Part shown: in pieces, positions 43,133 through 51,220 of the stretch
Numbering within the stretch: position 1 is the stretch's first letter
How the letters are laid out: every line of letters starts with the position of its first letter
NCBI RefSeq assembly: GCF_001705515.1
Contig: NZ_MDJS01000001.1
Span: forward strand, 1,054,001 to 1,118,000
Origin: Mucilaginibacter sp. PPCGB 2223
GTDB taxonomy: Bacteria; Bacteroidota; Bacteroidia; Sphingobacteriales; Sphingobacteriaceae
Direction: 5' to 3'
DNA: 64,000 nt
Made by a program: the position numbers and the translations under genes
Notes under the pieces: model-generated
What the model saw: the letters and a program-made list of their open reading frames with translations, nothing else
The model's database searches: none
Told to the model about the DNA's origin: nothing

Positions 43133-43212
43133 AACAGTTGTCAGTTGTCGGTAATTAGTTGTCAGTTCCCTGATAATTAAAACTGATAACAGACAACGGA
43201 AAACAGGCAACT
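43131..43212. repeat. Intergenic word-repeat element (word CAGTTGTC)
   Basis: The hisG-hisD spacer: CAGTTGTC occurs twice, with GTTGTCAGTT, then inverse words AACTGATAACAGACAACGG and CAGGCAACTT. Imperfect but of the same logic as the other spacers. Confidence 0.65.
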
Positions 43213-43215
43213 TAT

Positions 43216-44508
43216 ATGAAAACATATAAATACAGCGAACTTTCGGAAAGCGAACTCCGCGAACTGGTTCAACGCAATGTTGACCCGGCGAATGAGATAC
43301 GCACTATTGTAGAAGAAATTATTGCCAATGTGCGCAAACATGGCGATAATGCCTTGCTTGAATATGCTTATAAGTTTGATAAAGTTGAATTACAAAAGCT
43401 GTATCTGGATAAAGATGAGTTAGCTGAATTGGCTTCCACATTGCAAACCGAGCAGAAAGCGGCCTTAGAAACCGCTTATAATAACATCAGAAAATTCCAC
43501 TCGGCGCAGTTAAAGGCTGAAGATAAAATTGAAACCATGCCCGGCGTTACCTGCTGGCGTGAGGCTCGCGCCATCGAACGCGTGGGTTTATATATTCCCG
43601 GCGGCAGCGCGGTATTGCCAAGCACTTTATTGATGTTAGGCATACCCGCCCAAATAGCAGGCTGTAAAGAAATTGTGGTTTGCTCGCCACCGCAAAAAAG
43701 CGGCAAAGTAAATGCCTTTATTGCTTACGTTGCCCAACTGCTTGGTGTTGAAAAGATATACCTGGCAGGTGGCGCGCAGGCGGTTGCGGCGATGGCCTAT
43801 GGTACCAAAACCATCCCGGCGGTTGATAAAATATTCGGCCCGGGAAACCAGTTTGTAACCAAGGCCAAAACCATTATTCAGTCAACAACCACCTGCGCCA
43901 TTGATATGCCCGCCGGCCCGTCGGAAGTATTGATTATTGCGGATGAAACATCAAACCCGGAATTTATTGCAGCCGATTTGCTGGCTCAGGCCGAACATGG
44001 AGCAGACAGCCAATCGATTTTAGTAGCAACATCACGGGTTATTATAGATAGTGCTATTGATGCCATGGAGAGACAATTACCAGTATTACCGCGGGCGGAG
44101 ATCGCCGGCAAGGCTATCGAAAACTCGTATGCCGTTTTGGTAAATGATCTGAAACAAGCCATGGCTTTCAGCAACCTTTACGCCCCCGAGCATTTGATAT
44201 TGGCTACAGAAAACTGGCAGCAGATAACCGGCGATATCGTAAATGCGGGTTCGATATTTTTAGGAAATCTGACACCTGAAAGCGTGGGCGACTATGCTTC
44301 GGGAACCAACCATACGCTGCCAACAAGCGCGTACGCCAGGGCATATTCGGGCGTATCTGTCGATTCGTTTGTAAAAAAGATCACTTTTCAGCATATCACG
44401 CCTGATGGCATCAAAAACATCGGGCCAAGCGTAGAAATTTTAGCCGAGTTAGAGGGTTTACACGCCCATAAAAACGCGGTTAGTGTGAGATTAGAAAAGA
44501 ATAAATAG
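43216..44508 (+). CDS. hisD: Histidinol dehydrogenase
   Basis: 430 residues; the last two oxidations of histidine synthesis. GLYIPGGSAVLPSTLLM is the signature, with KIFGPGNQFVTKAK, MPAGPSEVLIIAD, and the metal-ligand region ADLLAQAEHGADSQS. Catalytic His residues lie in LYAPEHLILATENW and SGTNHTLPTSAYAR. Complete, zinc-dependent. Third signal-free cytoplasmic enzyme of the operon, 83 bases after hisG. Confidence 0.97.
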   Translation: MKTYKYSELSESELRELVQRNVDPANEIRTIVEEIIANVRKHGDNALLEYAYKFDKVELQKLYLDKDELAELASTLQTEQKAALETAYNNIRKFHSAQLKAEDKIETMPGVTCWREARAIERVGLYIPGGSAVLPSTLLMLGIPAQIAGCKEIVVCSPPQKSGKVNAFIAYVAQLLGVEKIYLAGGAQAVAAMAYGTKTIPAVDKIFGPGNQFVTKAKTIIQSTTTCAIDMPAGPSEVLIIADETSNPEFIAADLLAQAEHGADSQSILVATSRVIIDSAIDAMERQLPVLPRAEIAGKAIENSYAVLVNDLKQAMAFSNLYAPEHLILATENWQQITGDIVNAGSIFLGNLTPESVGDYASGTNHTLPTSAYARAYSGVSVDSFVKKITFQHITPDGIKNIGPSVEILAELEGLHAHKNAVSVRLEKNK

Positions 44509-44521
44509 AATAAAACAAAAC

Positions 44522-44622
44522 CGTCATTACGAGGGATGAAGTAATCTTTGAGCTATTCAGGCCGGTGAGATGCATCGAATGTTCTATGTAGAGATTGCTT
44601 CGCTACCGCTCGCAATGATGTA
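44522..44622. repeat. Inverted GTCATTGCGAG-type interspersed repeat
   Basis: Between hisD and hisC: GTCATTACGAGGGATGAAG with TAATCT on one side, and the inverse AGATTGCTTCGCTACCGC with TCGCAATGATG on the other, around a 45-base centre. GTCATTGCGAG...GAAGCAATC is a repeat recalled from many bacterial genomes, including Bacteroidota. Confidence 0.75.
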
Positions 44623-44635
44623 ATAAAAATACGAC

Positions 44636-45691
44636 ATGTTCGATTTAAACAATATACTACGAGAAAATATAAAGAACCTTACCCCCTATTCATCTGCACG
44701 AGATGAGTTTCAGGGCGAGGCAAGCGTATACCTGGATGCCAACGAAAATGCGTTCGGTTCGCCGTTGGATGAACAATATAATCGCTACCCCGACCCACTG
44801 CAGTACAATGTTAAAAAGCGTTTAAGCGAAATTAAAGGTGTACCTGTCTGCAATATTTTTTTAGGTAACGGTAGCGATGAGGCTATCGATATCCTGTTCC
44901 GGAGCTTTTGTAATCCGGGCGTAGATAACGTGATTATTGTGCCCCCAACTTATGGTATGTACCAGGTTTCGGCCAATATTAACGATGTAGAAGCCCGTAA
45001 AGTACATCTTACTGCCGATTACCAACTTAACCTGGATGGCATAGCCGAAGCAATAGACGATCGCACCAAGATGATTTTCGTCTGCTCGCCGAATAACCCG
45101 ACCGGTAATTCAATTAACCGCGAAGATGTAGAAACATTATTGGCTAATTTTAATGGCATTGTAGTGGTCGACGAAGCTTATATTAATTACAGCCGCCAAA
45201 AAACCTTTATACAGGAATTGACCGAGTATGGCAACCTGGTAGTACTACAAACCCTTTCAAAGGCATGGGGTTTAGCCGGTTTACGTTTAGGCATGGCATT
45301 CGCCAGCGAAGAGATCATTGAGGTGATGAACCGTGTAAAACCGCCCTACAACATTAATGAAGCTACACAGCAACTGGTATTAAGAGCCTTGCAAAATGTG
45401 GACCAGGTAAATGAGTGGATAAAACAAACATTGATTGAGCGCGATAAACTGGTCTTAGCTTTAAAAGATTTTGATTTTGTACTGGATATCTACCCATCCG
45501 ACGCGAATTTTATTTTAGTTAAAACTACCGATGCCAGGGGTATTTACAATCATCTGGTCGATCGGGGTATTATTGTGCGCGACCGCTCGAAAGTTGAACT
45601 ATGCGAAGGCTGCCTGCGTATAACTGTCGGCACTCCCGAAGAGAACATTGCTTTAACAGAGCGGTTAAAAGCGCTTCATTTACCTGCATAA
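44636..45691 (+). CDS. hisC: Histidinol-phosphate aminotransferase
   Basis: 351 residues, PLP class I/II fold. LDANENAFGSPLDEQYNRYP at the start, NIFLGNGSDEAIDIL, VVDEAYINYS (Asp and Tyr), the PLP lysine in QTLSKAWGLAGLRLGMA, and a C-terminal Arg in EGCLRITVGTPEEN. It transfers an amino group from glutamate to imidazole acetol phosphate. Normal length; 128 bases after hisD because of the inverted repeat. Confidence 0.96.
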   Translation: MFDLNNILRENIKNLTPYSSARDEFQGEASVYLDANENAFGSPLDEQYNRYPDPLQYNVKKRLSEIKGVPVCNIFLGNGSDEAIDILFRSFCNPGVDNVIIVPPTYGMYQVSANINDVEARKVHLTADYQLNLDGIAEAIDDRTKMIFVCSPNNPTGNSINREDVETLLANFNGIVVVDEAYINYSRQKTFIQELTEYGNLVVLQTLSKAWGLAGLRLGMAFASEEIIEVMNRVKPPYNINEATQQLVLRALQNVDQVNEWIKQTLIERDKLVLALKDFDFVLDIYPSDANFILVKTTDARGIYNHLVDRGIIVRDRSKVELCEGCLRITVGTPEENIALTERLKALHLPA

Positions 45692-45733
45692 TTTATTGAC
45701 AACCAATAAATTTAATATTTTAGTATCCTAAGC

Positions 45734-46882
45734 ATGAACAAACTCAAACGTATACTTTTTATAGATCGCGACGGCACTCTGATCAAAGAACCGGAAGACG
45801 AGCAGATCGACTCGTTCGCTAAACTGGTTTTTTATCCCGAAGCATTACAATATCTGCCTAAGATTGCCAAAGAACTCGATTTTGAACTGGTGATGGTGAG
45901 CAACCAGGATGGGCTGGGCACATCGTCGTACCCCGAAGATACTTTTTGGCCGGTGCAGAACTTTATCCTGCAAACGCTAAAAAACGAAGGCGTTGAGTTT
46001 AGTGATATGGTTATCGACCGCACTTTCGCTAAAGACAATGCCCCTACCCGCAAGCCGGGCACTGCTTTGCTCACAAAGTATTTTGACGCTACAATTTACG
46101 ATCTGGCCGGTTCGTTTGTAATTGGCGACCGGATGAACGATGTACTGCTGGCGAAGAATTTAGGCGGAAAAGCGATCTGGCTGAACAACAATCCTGATTT
46201 GGGTACGCACGAATTTACAGATCAGCAAAAAGCCGAACTAACCCCGGTAGTTGCTTTAGAGACACCCGACTGGAAAAAGATATACGAGTTTTTAAAGCTG
46301 GGCGAACGTGTTACCGAACACCGTCGCGAAACAAAAGAGACCGATATTTTTATTAAATTGAATCTGGATGGCAAAGGCGATGCGAAAGTGAGCACAGGTT
46401 TGCATTTCTTCGATCATATGTTGGATCAGATAGCACGCCACGGCAACATTGATATAGAAATTACGGCAAAAGGCGACCTGCATATCGACGAGCATCATAC
46501 TATTGAAGATACCGGCATTGCTTTAGGCGAAGCATTTTTAACCGCATTAGGCAACAAACGCGGTATTGAGCGTTATGGCTTTTGCCTGCCGATGGACGAT
46601 TGCCTGGCACAGGTGGCACTCGATTTTGGCGGCAGAAACTGGCTGGTTTGGGATGCCGAATTTAAACGAGAAAAAATCGGTGAAATGCCGACGGAGATGT
46701 TCTACCATTTCTTTAAATCCTTCAGCGATGCGGCTAAATGCAACCTGAACATTAAAGCCGAAGGGCAAAACGAACATCACAAAATAGAAGCTATATTTAA
46801 GGCCTTTGCCAAAGCCATAAAAATGGCCGTGAGGCGCGATGTAAATAACATGGTTTTACCAAGTACGAAGGGTGTGTTGTAA
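45734..46882 (+). CDS. hisB: Bifunctional histidinol-phosphatase / imidazoleglycerol-phosphate dehydratase
   Basis: 382 residues. Residues 1-170 are a HAD phosphatase ([27 protein letters not shown] and [18 protein letters not shown]). From about 195, the dehydratase with the double metal site: [52 protein letters not shown]. The fused form is found in enterobacteria and in many Bacteroidota. Performs steps 6 and 8 of the pathway. Confidence 0.96.
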   Translation: MNKLKRILFIDRDGTLIKEPEDEQIDSFAKLVFYPEALQYLPKIAKELDFELVMVSNQDGLGTSSYPEDTFWPVQNFILQTLKNEGVEFSDMVIDRTFAKDNAPTRKPGTALLTKYFDATIYDLAGSFVIGDRMNDVLLAKNLGGKAIWLNNNPDLGTHEFTDQQKAELTPVVALETPDWKKIYEFLKLGERVTEHRRETKETDIFIKLNLDGKGDAKVSTGLHFFDHMLDQIARHGNIDIEITAKGDLHIDEHHTIEDTGIALGEAFLTALGNKRGIERYGFCLPMDDCLAQVALDFGGRNWLVWDAEFKREKIGEMPTEMFYHFFKSFSDAAKCNLNIKAEGQNEHHKIEAIFKAFAKAIKMAVRRDVNNMVLPSTKGVL

Positions 46883-46885
46883 AAC

Positions 46886-46960
46886 CGAACAAAGAACAAG
46901 GAACAAAGATAAAAGACCCCGACTGGATTTTCATCTTTATTCCTTGTTCCTTAATCTTTC
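46886..46960. repeat. Intergenic word-repeat element (word GAACAAGGAACAAAG)
   Basis: The hisB-hisH spacer: left arm GAACAAAGAACAAGGAACAA, right arm TTATTCCTTGTTCCTTAATC as its reverse complement. The word is nearly the same as at 4632, more than 40 kb away, showing that these words can recur at distant sites. Confidence 0.75.
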
Positions 46961-46972
46961 ATCCAAAACAAA

Positions 46973-47563
46973 ATGATAGGTATAGTTTACTACGGTGCAG
47001 GCAATATATTTTCGCTCACTTCGGCTTTGGACAGGCTGGGGATCAAATACGGTATGATACACAACGAAGCCGATTTTGAGCAATACGACCGTTACATTAT
47101 TCCAGGCGTGGGCCATGCAGGTGCTGCTATGGATAAACTGACCAATACCGGTTTGGTACCAGCCATCAAAGCTTTAAAAAAACCAACCCTGGGTATTTGT
47201 GTAGGTATGCAATTACTCACCGAATATTCAGAAGAAGGCGATTCTGACCTGCTGGATATCATCCCGGTTAAAACCCTGCGTTTTGCCGACAGCGCCGAAT
47301 ACAAAGTACCGCACACCGGTTGGAACCGTGTTCATCCCGATAAGGAAAACCCCTTGTTTAAAAACATACCCGATGGAGCGCACTTTTATTTTGTACACTC
47401 TTATTACATCGAATACAACCCGTTATATAGCCTGGGAGTGACGGATTACAGCCTGAAGTTTTCGGCATCTATCCACAAAGACAATTTTTACGGCGTACAA
47501 TTCCATCCTGAAAAATCGGGCACTTTTGGAGAACAACTTTTAACTAACTTTGCAAACCTTTAA
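46973..47563 (+). CDS. hisH: Imidazole glycerol phosphate synthase, glutaminase subunit
   Basis: 196 residues, class I glutamine amidotransferase. The nucleophile Cys lies in LGICVGMQLLTEYSEEG, the oxyanion PGVGHAG earlier, and the His/Glu pair in FHPEKSGTFGEQLL. It supplies ammonia to HisF. Normal length. Nine bases separate it from hisA. Confidence 0.97.
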   Translation: MIGIVYYGAGNIFSLTSALDRLGIKYGMIHNEADFEQYDRYIIPGVGHAGAAMDKLTNTGLVPAIKALKKPTLGICVGMQLLTEYSEEGDSDLLDIIPVKTLRFADSAEYKVPHTGWNRVHPDKENPLFKNIPDGAHFYFVHSYYIEYNPLYSLGVTDYSLKFSASIHKDNFYGVQFHPEKSGTFGEQLLTNFANL

Positions 47564-47572
47564 ATAACTGTC

Positions 47573-48322
47573 ATGTACATAATTCCCGCAATCGACATCC
47601 TCGACAAAAAAGTAGTAAGGCTACGTGAGGGTGATTATGAGCAGGTAACCCAATACGAGGTTACGCTCGAAGAAATGATCGAGAAATACCAGTCGCAAGG
47701 CACGCAGTATATCCACGTTATTGACCTGAATGGTGCCAAAAGCGACTTTACCAATCAGGAGTACCTGTTCAACATCATCCGCAAAACAGATATGAAAGTG
47801 CAATATGGCGGTGGTGTGCGCAGCATCGAAAAGGTGCAGGAACTGATAGACGCCGGTATTCACCGCGTTATTGTCGGTACGCAGGCCATTACCAACCCCG
47901 ATTTTTTACCGCAATTGAGCAAAGCTATCTGTGGAAGCTCAAAATGCTCTGACAGGGTTGTTGTGGCTATTGATGTGCTCGATGAAGTGATCAAATACTC
48001 GGGCTGGATGGAAAGTTCGCCGATCAAACTGATGGATTACGTTGATAAATGTTTAAACCTGGGCTTCTTCCGCTTTTTATGTACCGATATCAATAAAGAC
48101 GGAAAATTAGGCGGTGCAGGTATCGAATTATACGAAAAGCTGCTCGACCACTCTCCTTTTATCAAACTGATCGCCTCGGGCGGTGTAAGCTCGATGAAAG
48201 ATGTGGAGGAACTGTCGAAGATCAAGGTAGAATCGTGCGTGGTAGGCAAAGCTATTTATGAAGGCAAGATCAGCATCGAAGAGATCAAGAACTGGAATCT
48301 GCAATCATTAATATCCATATAA
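47573..48322 (+). CDS. hisA: ProFAR isomerase
   Basis: 249 residues, half-barrel-duplicated TIM barrel. The N-terminal Asp is in IIPAIDILDKKVVRLREGDY, then HVIDLNGAKSDFTN, YGGGVRSIEKVQELIDAG with RVIVGTQAI, the second Asp in LCTDINKDGKLGGAG, and ASGGVSSMKDVEEL. Its TAA stop coincides with the first bases of palindromic box 1, so the element is inserted right at the gene's end. Confidence 0.96.
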   Translation: MYIIPAIDILDKKVVRLREGDYEQVTQYEVTLEEMIEKYQSQGTQYIHVIDLNGAKSDFTNQEYLFNIIRKTDMKVQYGGGVRSIEKVQELIDAGIHRVIVGTQAITNPDFLPQLSKAICGSSKCSDRVVVAIDVLDEVIKYSGWMESSPIKLMDYVDKCLNLGFFRFLCTDINKDGKLGGAGIELYEKLLDHSPFIKLIASGGVSSMKDVEELSKIKVESCVVGKAIYEGKISIEEIKNWNLQSLISI

Positions 48323-48346
48323 CCCCCTCCGCCCCCTAAAGGCGAG
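48320..48346. repeat. Palindromic box 1 (core CCCCCTAAAGG)
   Basis: Begins TAACCCCCTCC, contains GCCCCCTAAAGG and ends CGAG. The following bases CTTTTGACTAGCATA resemble those following box 3 (TTTTTGATTTGCATA), so homology extends beyond the box. Confidence 0.8.
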
Positions 48347-48367
48347 ACTTTTGACTAGCATACTTAA

Positions 48368-49519
48368 ATGAAAAAGGATATGTTTCTTGGTGCAAACAAC
48401 CTGATATTTGGGAATGCTAAGCAATTAAGAGACAATTTAACACATACTGAATTAATTCTCTGGGGATATTTAAGCGGTGGGCAATTAGGTGCAAAATTCA
48501 GGAGGCAACATCCAATTAATGATTACATTGCAGATTTTTATTGCCATGCGCATAAATTAATAGTTGAGATTGATGGCAGCATTCATCTTGAACCCGATGT
48601 TTTAGCTAATGATGCTGTAAGACAAAATTTTTTAGAAAGTAAGGGTATAAAGGTCATTCGCTTTACAAACTATGAGGTACTTAATCAAATTGAAAACGTA
48701 TTGAATACAATTAAAGAAAATATAGGCCTCCCCTTTAGGGGGCGGGGGGGGTTAGCCAAGCGAATCATCCCCTGCCTTGATGTTAAAGATGGCCGCACGG
48801 TAAAAGGTGTAAACTTCGTCGACCTGCGTGATGCCGGCGACCCGGTTGAACTGGCCTGGCAATACTCGCAACAAGGCGCAGATGAATTGGTTTTTTTGGA
48901 TATAACAGCCACACACGAACGCCGTAAAACAATGGTAGAGCTGGTAAAAGCTGTTGCGCGTAATATCAATATCCCCTTCACTATTGGCGGCGGTATTAAT
49001 GAAATTTCCGATGCAGACGCGCTTTTAAATGCCGGCGCAGATAAAATATCCATCAATTCGGCTGCGGTGCGTAACCCTGCTTTGATCGACGAACTGGCTA
49101 ATGCGTTCGGGGTACAATTTGTGGTTGTGGCTGTGGATACCCGCCATAACGAAGGAAAGAACATTGTTCATTTAAACGGCGGCCGTATCCCGACAGAAAA
49201 AGAAACTTTTGACTGGATATTGGAAGCCGAAAGCCGTGGCGCCGGTGAAATACTGCTAACCTCGATGGATCACGACGGTACCAAAGCGGGCTTCGATTGC
49301 AGTTTCCTCAAAACTATAAATAATGCAGTGCACGTCCCGGTAATAGCGTCAGGCGGCGCAGGTAATGTACAGCATTTTGTGGATGTGTTTGAGCAGGCAA
49401 ATGTTGATGCTGCTTTGGCTGCTTCGGTGTTTCACTACGGTGAGATATTGATACCGGATTTGAAAAATGTGTTGAAAGACAAGGGAATTGAAGTAAGAAT
49501 TAGCCCCCCAGCCCCCTAA
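48368..49519 (+). CDS. hisF: DUF559 endonuclease-like domain fused in frame to HisF (imidazole glycerol phosphate synthase cyclase subunit)
   Basis: 383 codons. Residues 1-120 are a DUF559 (Vsr/restriction-endonuclease-like) domain: [32 protein letters not shown] with the acidic metal-binding residues, and [20 protein letters not shown]. Residues 121-129 (LPFRGRGGL) are encoded by palindromic box 2. From 129, HisF is intact: [20 protein letters not shown] with the first catalytic Asp, [20 protein letters not shown] and [13 protein letters not shown] with the second Asp. It would make the imidazole ring and AICAR. The usual ATG before LAKR is missing, and no other start codon is near, so HisF appears to depend on the fused start. 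The last residues (ISPPAP) and the stop come from box 3. Confidence 0.92.
   Translation: MKKDMFLGANNLIFGNAKQLRDNLTHTELILWGYLSGGQLGAKFRRQHPINDYIADFYCHAHKLIVEIDGSIHLEPDVLANDAVRQNFLESKGIKVIRFTNYEVLNQIENVLNTIKENIGLPFRGRGGLAKRIIPCLDVKDGRTVKGVNFVDLRDAGDPVELAWQYSQQGADELVFLDITATHERRKTMVELVKAVARNINIPFTIGGGINEISDADALLNAGADKISINSAAVRNPALIDELANAFGVQFVVVAVDTRHNEGKNIVHLNGGRIPTEKETFDWILEAESRGAGEILLTSMDHDGTKAGFDCSFLKTINNAVHVPVIASGGAGNVQHFVDVFEQANVDAALAASVFHYGEILIPDLKNVLKDKGIEVRISPPAP
48728..48754. repeat. Palindromic box 2 (inverted copy of box 1)
   Basis: CTCCCCTTTAGGGGGCGG followed by a G-run and TTA. It is the reverse complement of box 1 with two differences and codes nine residues at the DUF559/HisF junction. 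Confidence 0.85.
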
Positions 49520-49527
49520 AGGGGGAG
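49501..49527. repeat. Palindromic box 3
   Basis: TAGCCCCCCAG then CCCCCTAAAGGGGGAG. The hisF stop TAA (49517-49519) is inside the palindrome core. Confidence 0.85.
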
Positions 49528-49560
49528 TTTTTGATTTGCATAAATTTAACTTAAAATATT

Positions 49561-50193
49561 ATGACCATAACCGATACGCCTGCTAACTCCCCCTTTAGGG
49601 GGTCGGGGGGCATCGACTTTAGTAAAACCGATGGTTTAGTGCCTGTAATCATCCAGGATGAGCAGACTTTAGAGGTGCTGATGCTGGGTTATATGAACCA
49701 GGAAGCCTATGACAAAACTGTTCAGGATAAAATAGTTACCTTTTTTTCGCGTTCGAAAAACCGCTTGTGGACCAAAGGCGAAACCAGCAACAACTTTTTG
49801 CATGTAAAAAACATCGCTTTGGATTGCGATAACGATACGCTGCTGATCAAAGTTAAAGCCGACGGGCCAACCTGCCACACCGGGTCGCGCAGTTGTTTCA
49901 ATACCGGGTATAATCACAACTTTATATTCGAGCTGCAAAACATTATTGAAGACCGCTACACCAACCCGCAGGAAGGCAGCTACGTTAACAAAATGCGCAG
50001 TAAAGGTTTAAATAAGATAGCGCAAAAAGTTGGAGAAGAGGGAGTTGAAACGGTAATAGCCGCGCTTGCCGAAAGCGAAACCGACCTGATCAATGAAGCC
50101 AGCGACCTGGTGTTTCACCTGTTGGTTTTATTGCGCGAAAAGAATTTAAGCCTCGAAACAATTGCCAAAAACCTGGAATCGAGACATAAATAG
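49561..50193 (+). CDS. hisIE: Bifunctional phosphoribosyl-AMP cyclohydrolase / phosphoribosyl-ATP pyrophosphatase
   Basis: 210 residues. The HisI half shows [60 protein letters not shown] with the metal-binding Asp and Cys, and GSRSCF. The HisE half has [20 protein letters not shown] and [14 protein letters not shown]. Steps 2 and 3 of histidine synthesis. The N-terminus [20 protein letters not shown] is unusual: NSPFRGSGG is coded by palindromic box 4, so the original start was replaced or extended by the element. Last his gene; the stop is followed at once by a word repeat. Confidence 0.95.
   Translation: MTITDTPANSPFRGSGGIDFSKTDGLVPVIIQDEQTLEVLMLGYMNQEAYDKTVQDKIVTFFSRSKNRLWTKGETSNNFLHVKNIALDCDNDTLLIKVKADGPTCHTGSRSCFNTGYNHNFIFELQNIIEDRYTNPQEGSYVNKMRSKGLNKIAQKVGEEGVETVIAALAESETDLINEASDLVFHLLVLLREKNLSLETIAKNLESRHK
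49587..49613. repeat. Palindromic box 4 (inside hisIE)
   Basis: CTCCCCCTTTAGGGGGTC then GGGGGGCAT. Reverse complement of the box 3 type. In frame with hisIE and translated as SPFRGSGGI. Confidence 0.85.
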
Positions 50194-50222
50194 TCCATAG
50201 CCATTGGTCGATAGTCCATAGT
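50191..50222. repeat. Word repeat (GTCCATAG), single arm
   Basis: TAGTCCATAGCCATTGGTCG then ATAGTCCATAG; two copies of TAGTCCATAG. The hisIE stop is its first three bases. Same word as the element at 51120. Confidence 0.7.
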
Positions 50223-50229
50223 TTTTATT

Positions 50230-51135
50230 ATGAGAACCAAGATCGCTTCTATCCTATTCTTTTTGTTGATATGTGCGTCTGCAAGTTTTGCTCAACAGGC
50301 TGATTCGCTACGAAATATCATCGCTACCATAGCTCAGGATGCCAAAGGTACGGTAGGGTTTTGTATGATGAATGTGGAGACGCGTGATACCTTATCTTAC
50401 AACGGTCGCCTGCACATGCCGATGCAAAGCGTAATGAAGTTCCCGATAGCGATAACCGTTTTGAATGACATCGACGAAGGCCGTTTTACGTTGGATGAGA
50501 AAGTACACATTGAAAAAGACGATCTTAAACCGGATACTTATAGCCCGCTGCGCGATAAATTCCCGCAGGGAAATATCGATATCAGTATACGAGAGTTACT
50601 GAGCTATATGGTTTCGCTAAGCGACAATAACGCCTGCGATATCTTGCTAAAAGAGATTGGCGGAACTGCACATGTTGAGAATTTTATGCACAGCTTCGGC
50701 GTAAAAAACATCGCCGTAAAGGCTACCGAATTCCAGATGGCGCAAGGTTGGGATGTACAGTACACCAACTGGACGACCGCTTTTGAAATGGCCCGCCTGC
50801 TCGACATCGCCAACAAGCCTAATTTCTTATCGAAAGAGAGCCATGCTTACCTGTGGAAGATCATGCAGGAGACCAGCACCGGGCCAAAACAAATTAAAGG
50901 GTTGCTGCCTGCAGGTACCATCGTCGCACATAAAACCGGTCGCTCAGGCACTAACGACCAGGGTATTACTGCAGCTACAAATGATGTAGGCATTATTACC
51001 TTACCTAATGGCAAACACCTGGTGATCGCTATATTTGTGAGCAACTCTACTGTGGATTTACCAACCCGGGAAGACGTAATGGCACGGATAACCAAAGCAG
51101 CCTGGGATTACTCTTTGGCAGTCCATGGTCAATAG
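50230..51135 (+). CDS. Class A beta-lactamase (subclass A2-like)
   Basis: 301 residues with a signal peptide (ILFFLLICASASFAQ, cleavage near residue 21). Active-site motifs: S67-V-M-K70, S131-D-N133, E167 in KATEFQM and K235-T-G237 (HKTGRSGTNDQG). The pattern is closer to the Bacteroidota A2 group (CfxA, PER, CepA-like) than to TEM. It hydrolyses beta-lactams in the periplasm; spectrum cannot be predicted. The final residues VHGQ and stop are coded by the start of a word-repeat element, so the C-terminus may have been altered. Monocistronic, following the his operon. Confidence 0.93.
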   Translation: MRTKIASILFFLLICASASFAQQADSLRNIIATIAQDAKGTVGFCMMNVETRDTLSYNGRLHMPMQSVMKFPIAITVLNDIDEGRFTLDEKVHIEKDDLKPDTYSPLRDKFPQGNIDISIRELLSYMVSLSDNNACDILLKEIGGTAHVENFMHSFGVKNIAVKATEFQMAQGWDVQYTNWTTAFEMARLLDIANKPNFLSKESHAYLWKIMQETSTGPKQIKGLLPAGTIVAHKTGRSGTNDQGITAATNDVGIITLPNGKHLVIAIFVSNSTVDLPTREDVMARITKAAWDYSLAVHGQ

Positions 51136-51216
51136 TCCATAGACCATGGAAAAAAGAACTTATATTTACAAAATTGATAGTCGATCTATGGACCATGGAC
51201 TATCAACTATGGACTG
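51120..51216. repeat. Intergenic word-repeat element (word AGTCCATGG/ATAGTCCATAG)
   Basis: Left arm: AGTCCATGGTCAATAGTCCA and TAGACCATGG; right arm: GATCTATGGACCATGGACTA and TCAACTATGGACTG. Words are mutual reverse complements around a 30-base AT-rich centre. The left arm overlaps the end of the beta-lactamase gene. Confidence 0.85.
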
Positions 51217-51220
51217 ATCT

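Larger units (their letters stand above)
48320..48754 (+). mobile_element. Candidate small mobile element: DUF559 gene between inverted palindromic boxes
   Basis: A 435-base unit bounded by two 27-base boxes in inverted orientation (48320-48346 and 48728-48754) that differ at only two positions. Between them lies one AT-rich DUF559 ORF. It splits hisA from hisF. The box 1 start overlaps the hisA stop, and box 2 runs straight into hisF codon 2. No transposase and no target duplication were seen. That it moves is an inference from the ends and from its odd position. Confidence 0.6.
49501..49613. mobile_element. ORF-less derivative element (boxes 3 and 4)
   Basis: Boxes 3 (49501-49527) and 4 (49587-49613) are again inverted copies, here around 59 bases without an ORF of their own. 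The bases after box 3 resemble those after box 1. It looks like an internally deleted, MITE-like relative of the DUF559 element; this is inference. It contributes the end of hisF and the start of hisIE. Confidence 0.55.

Noticed and set aside
48368..48727. DUF559 gene as part of a restriction-modification or toxin-antitoxin system
   Set aside because: No methylase, antitoxin or other partner adjoins it; the neighbours are only his genes and boxes.
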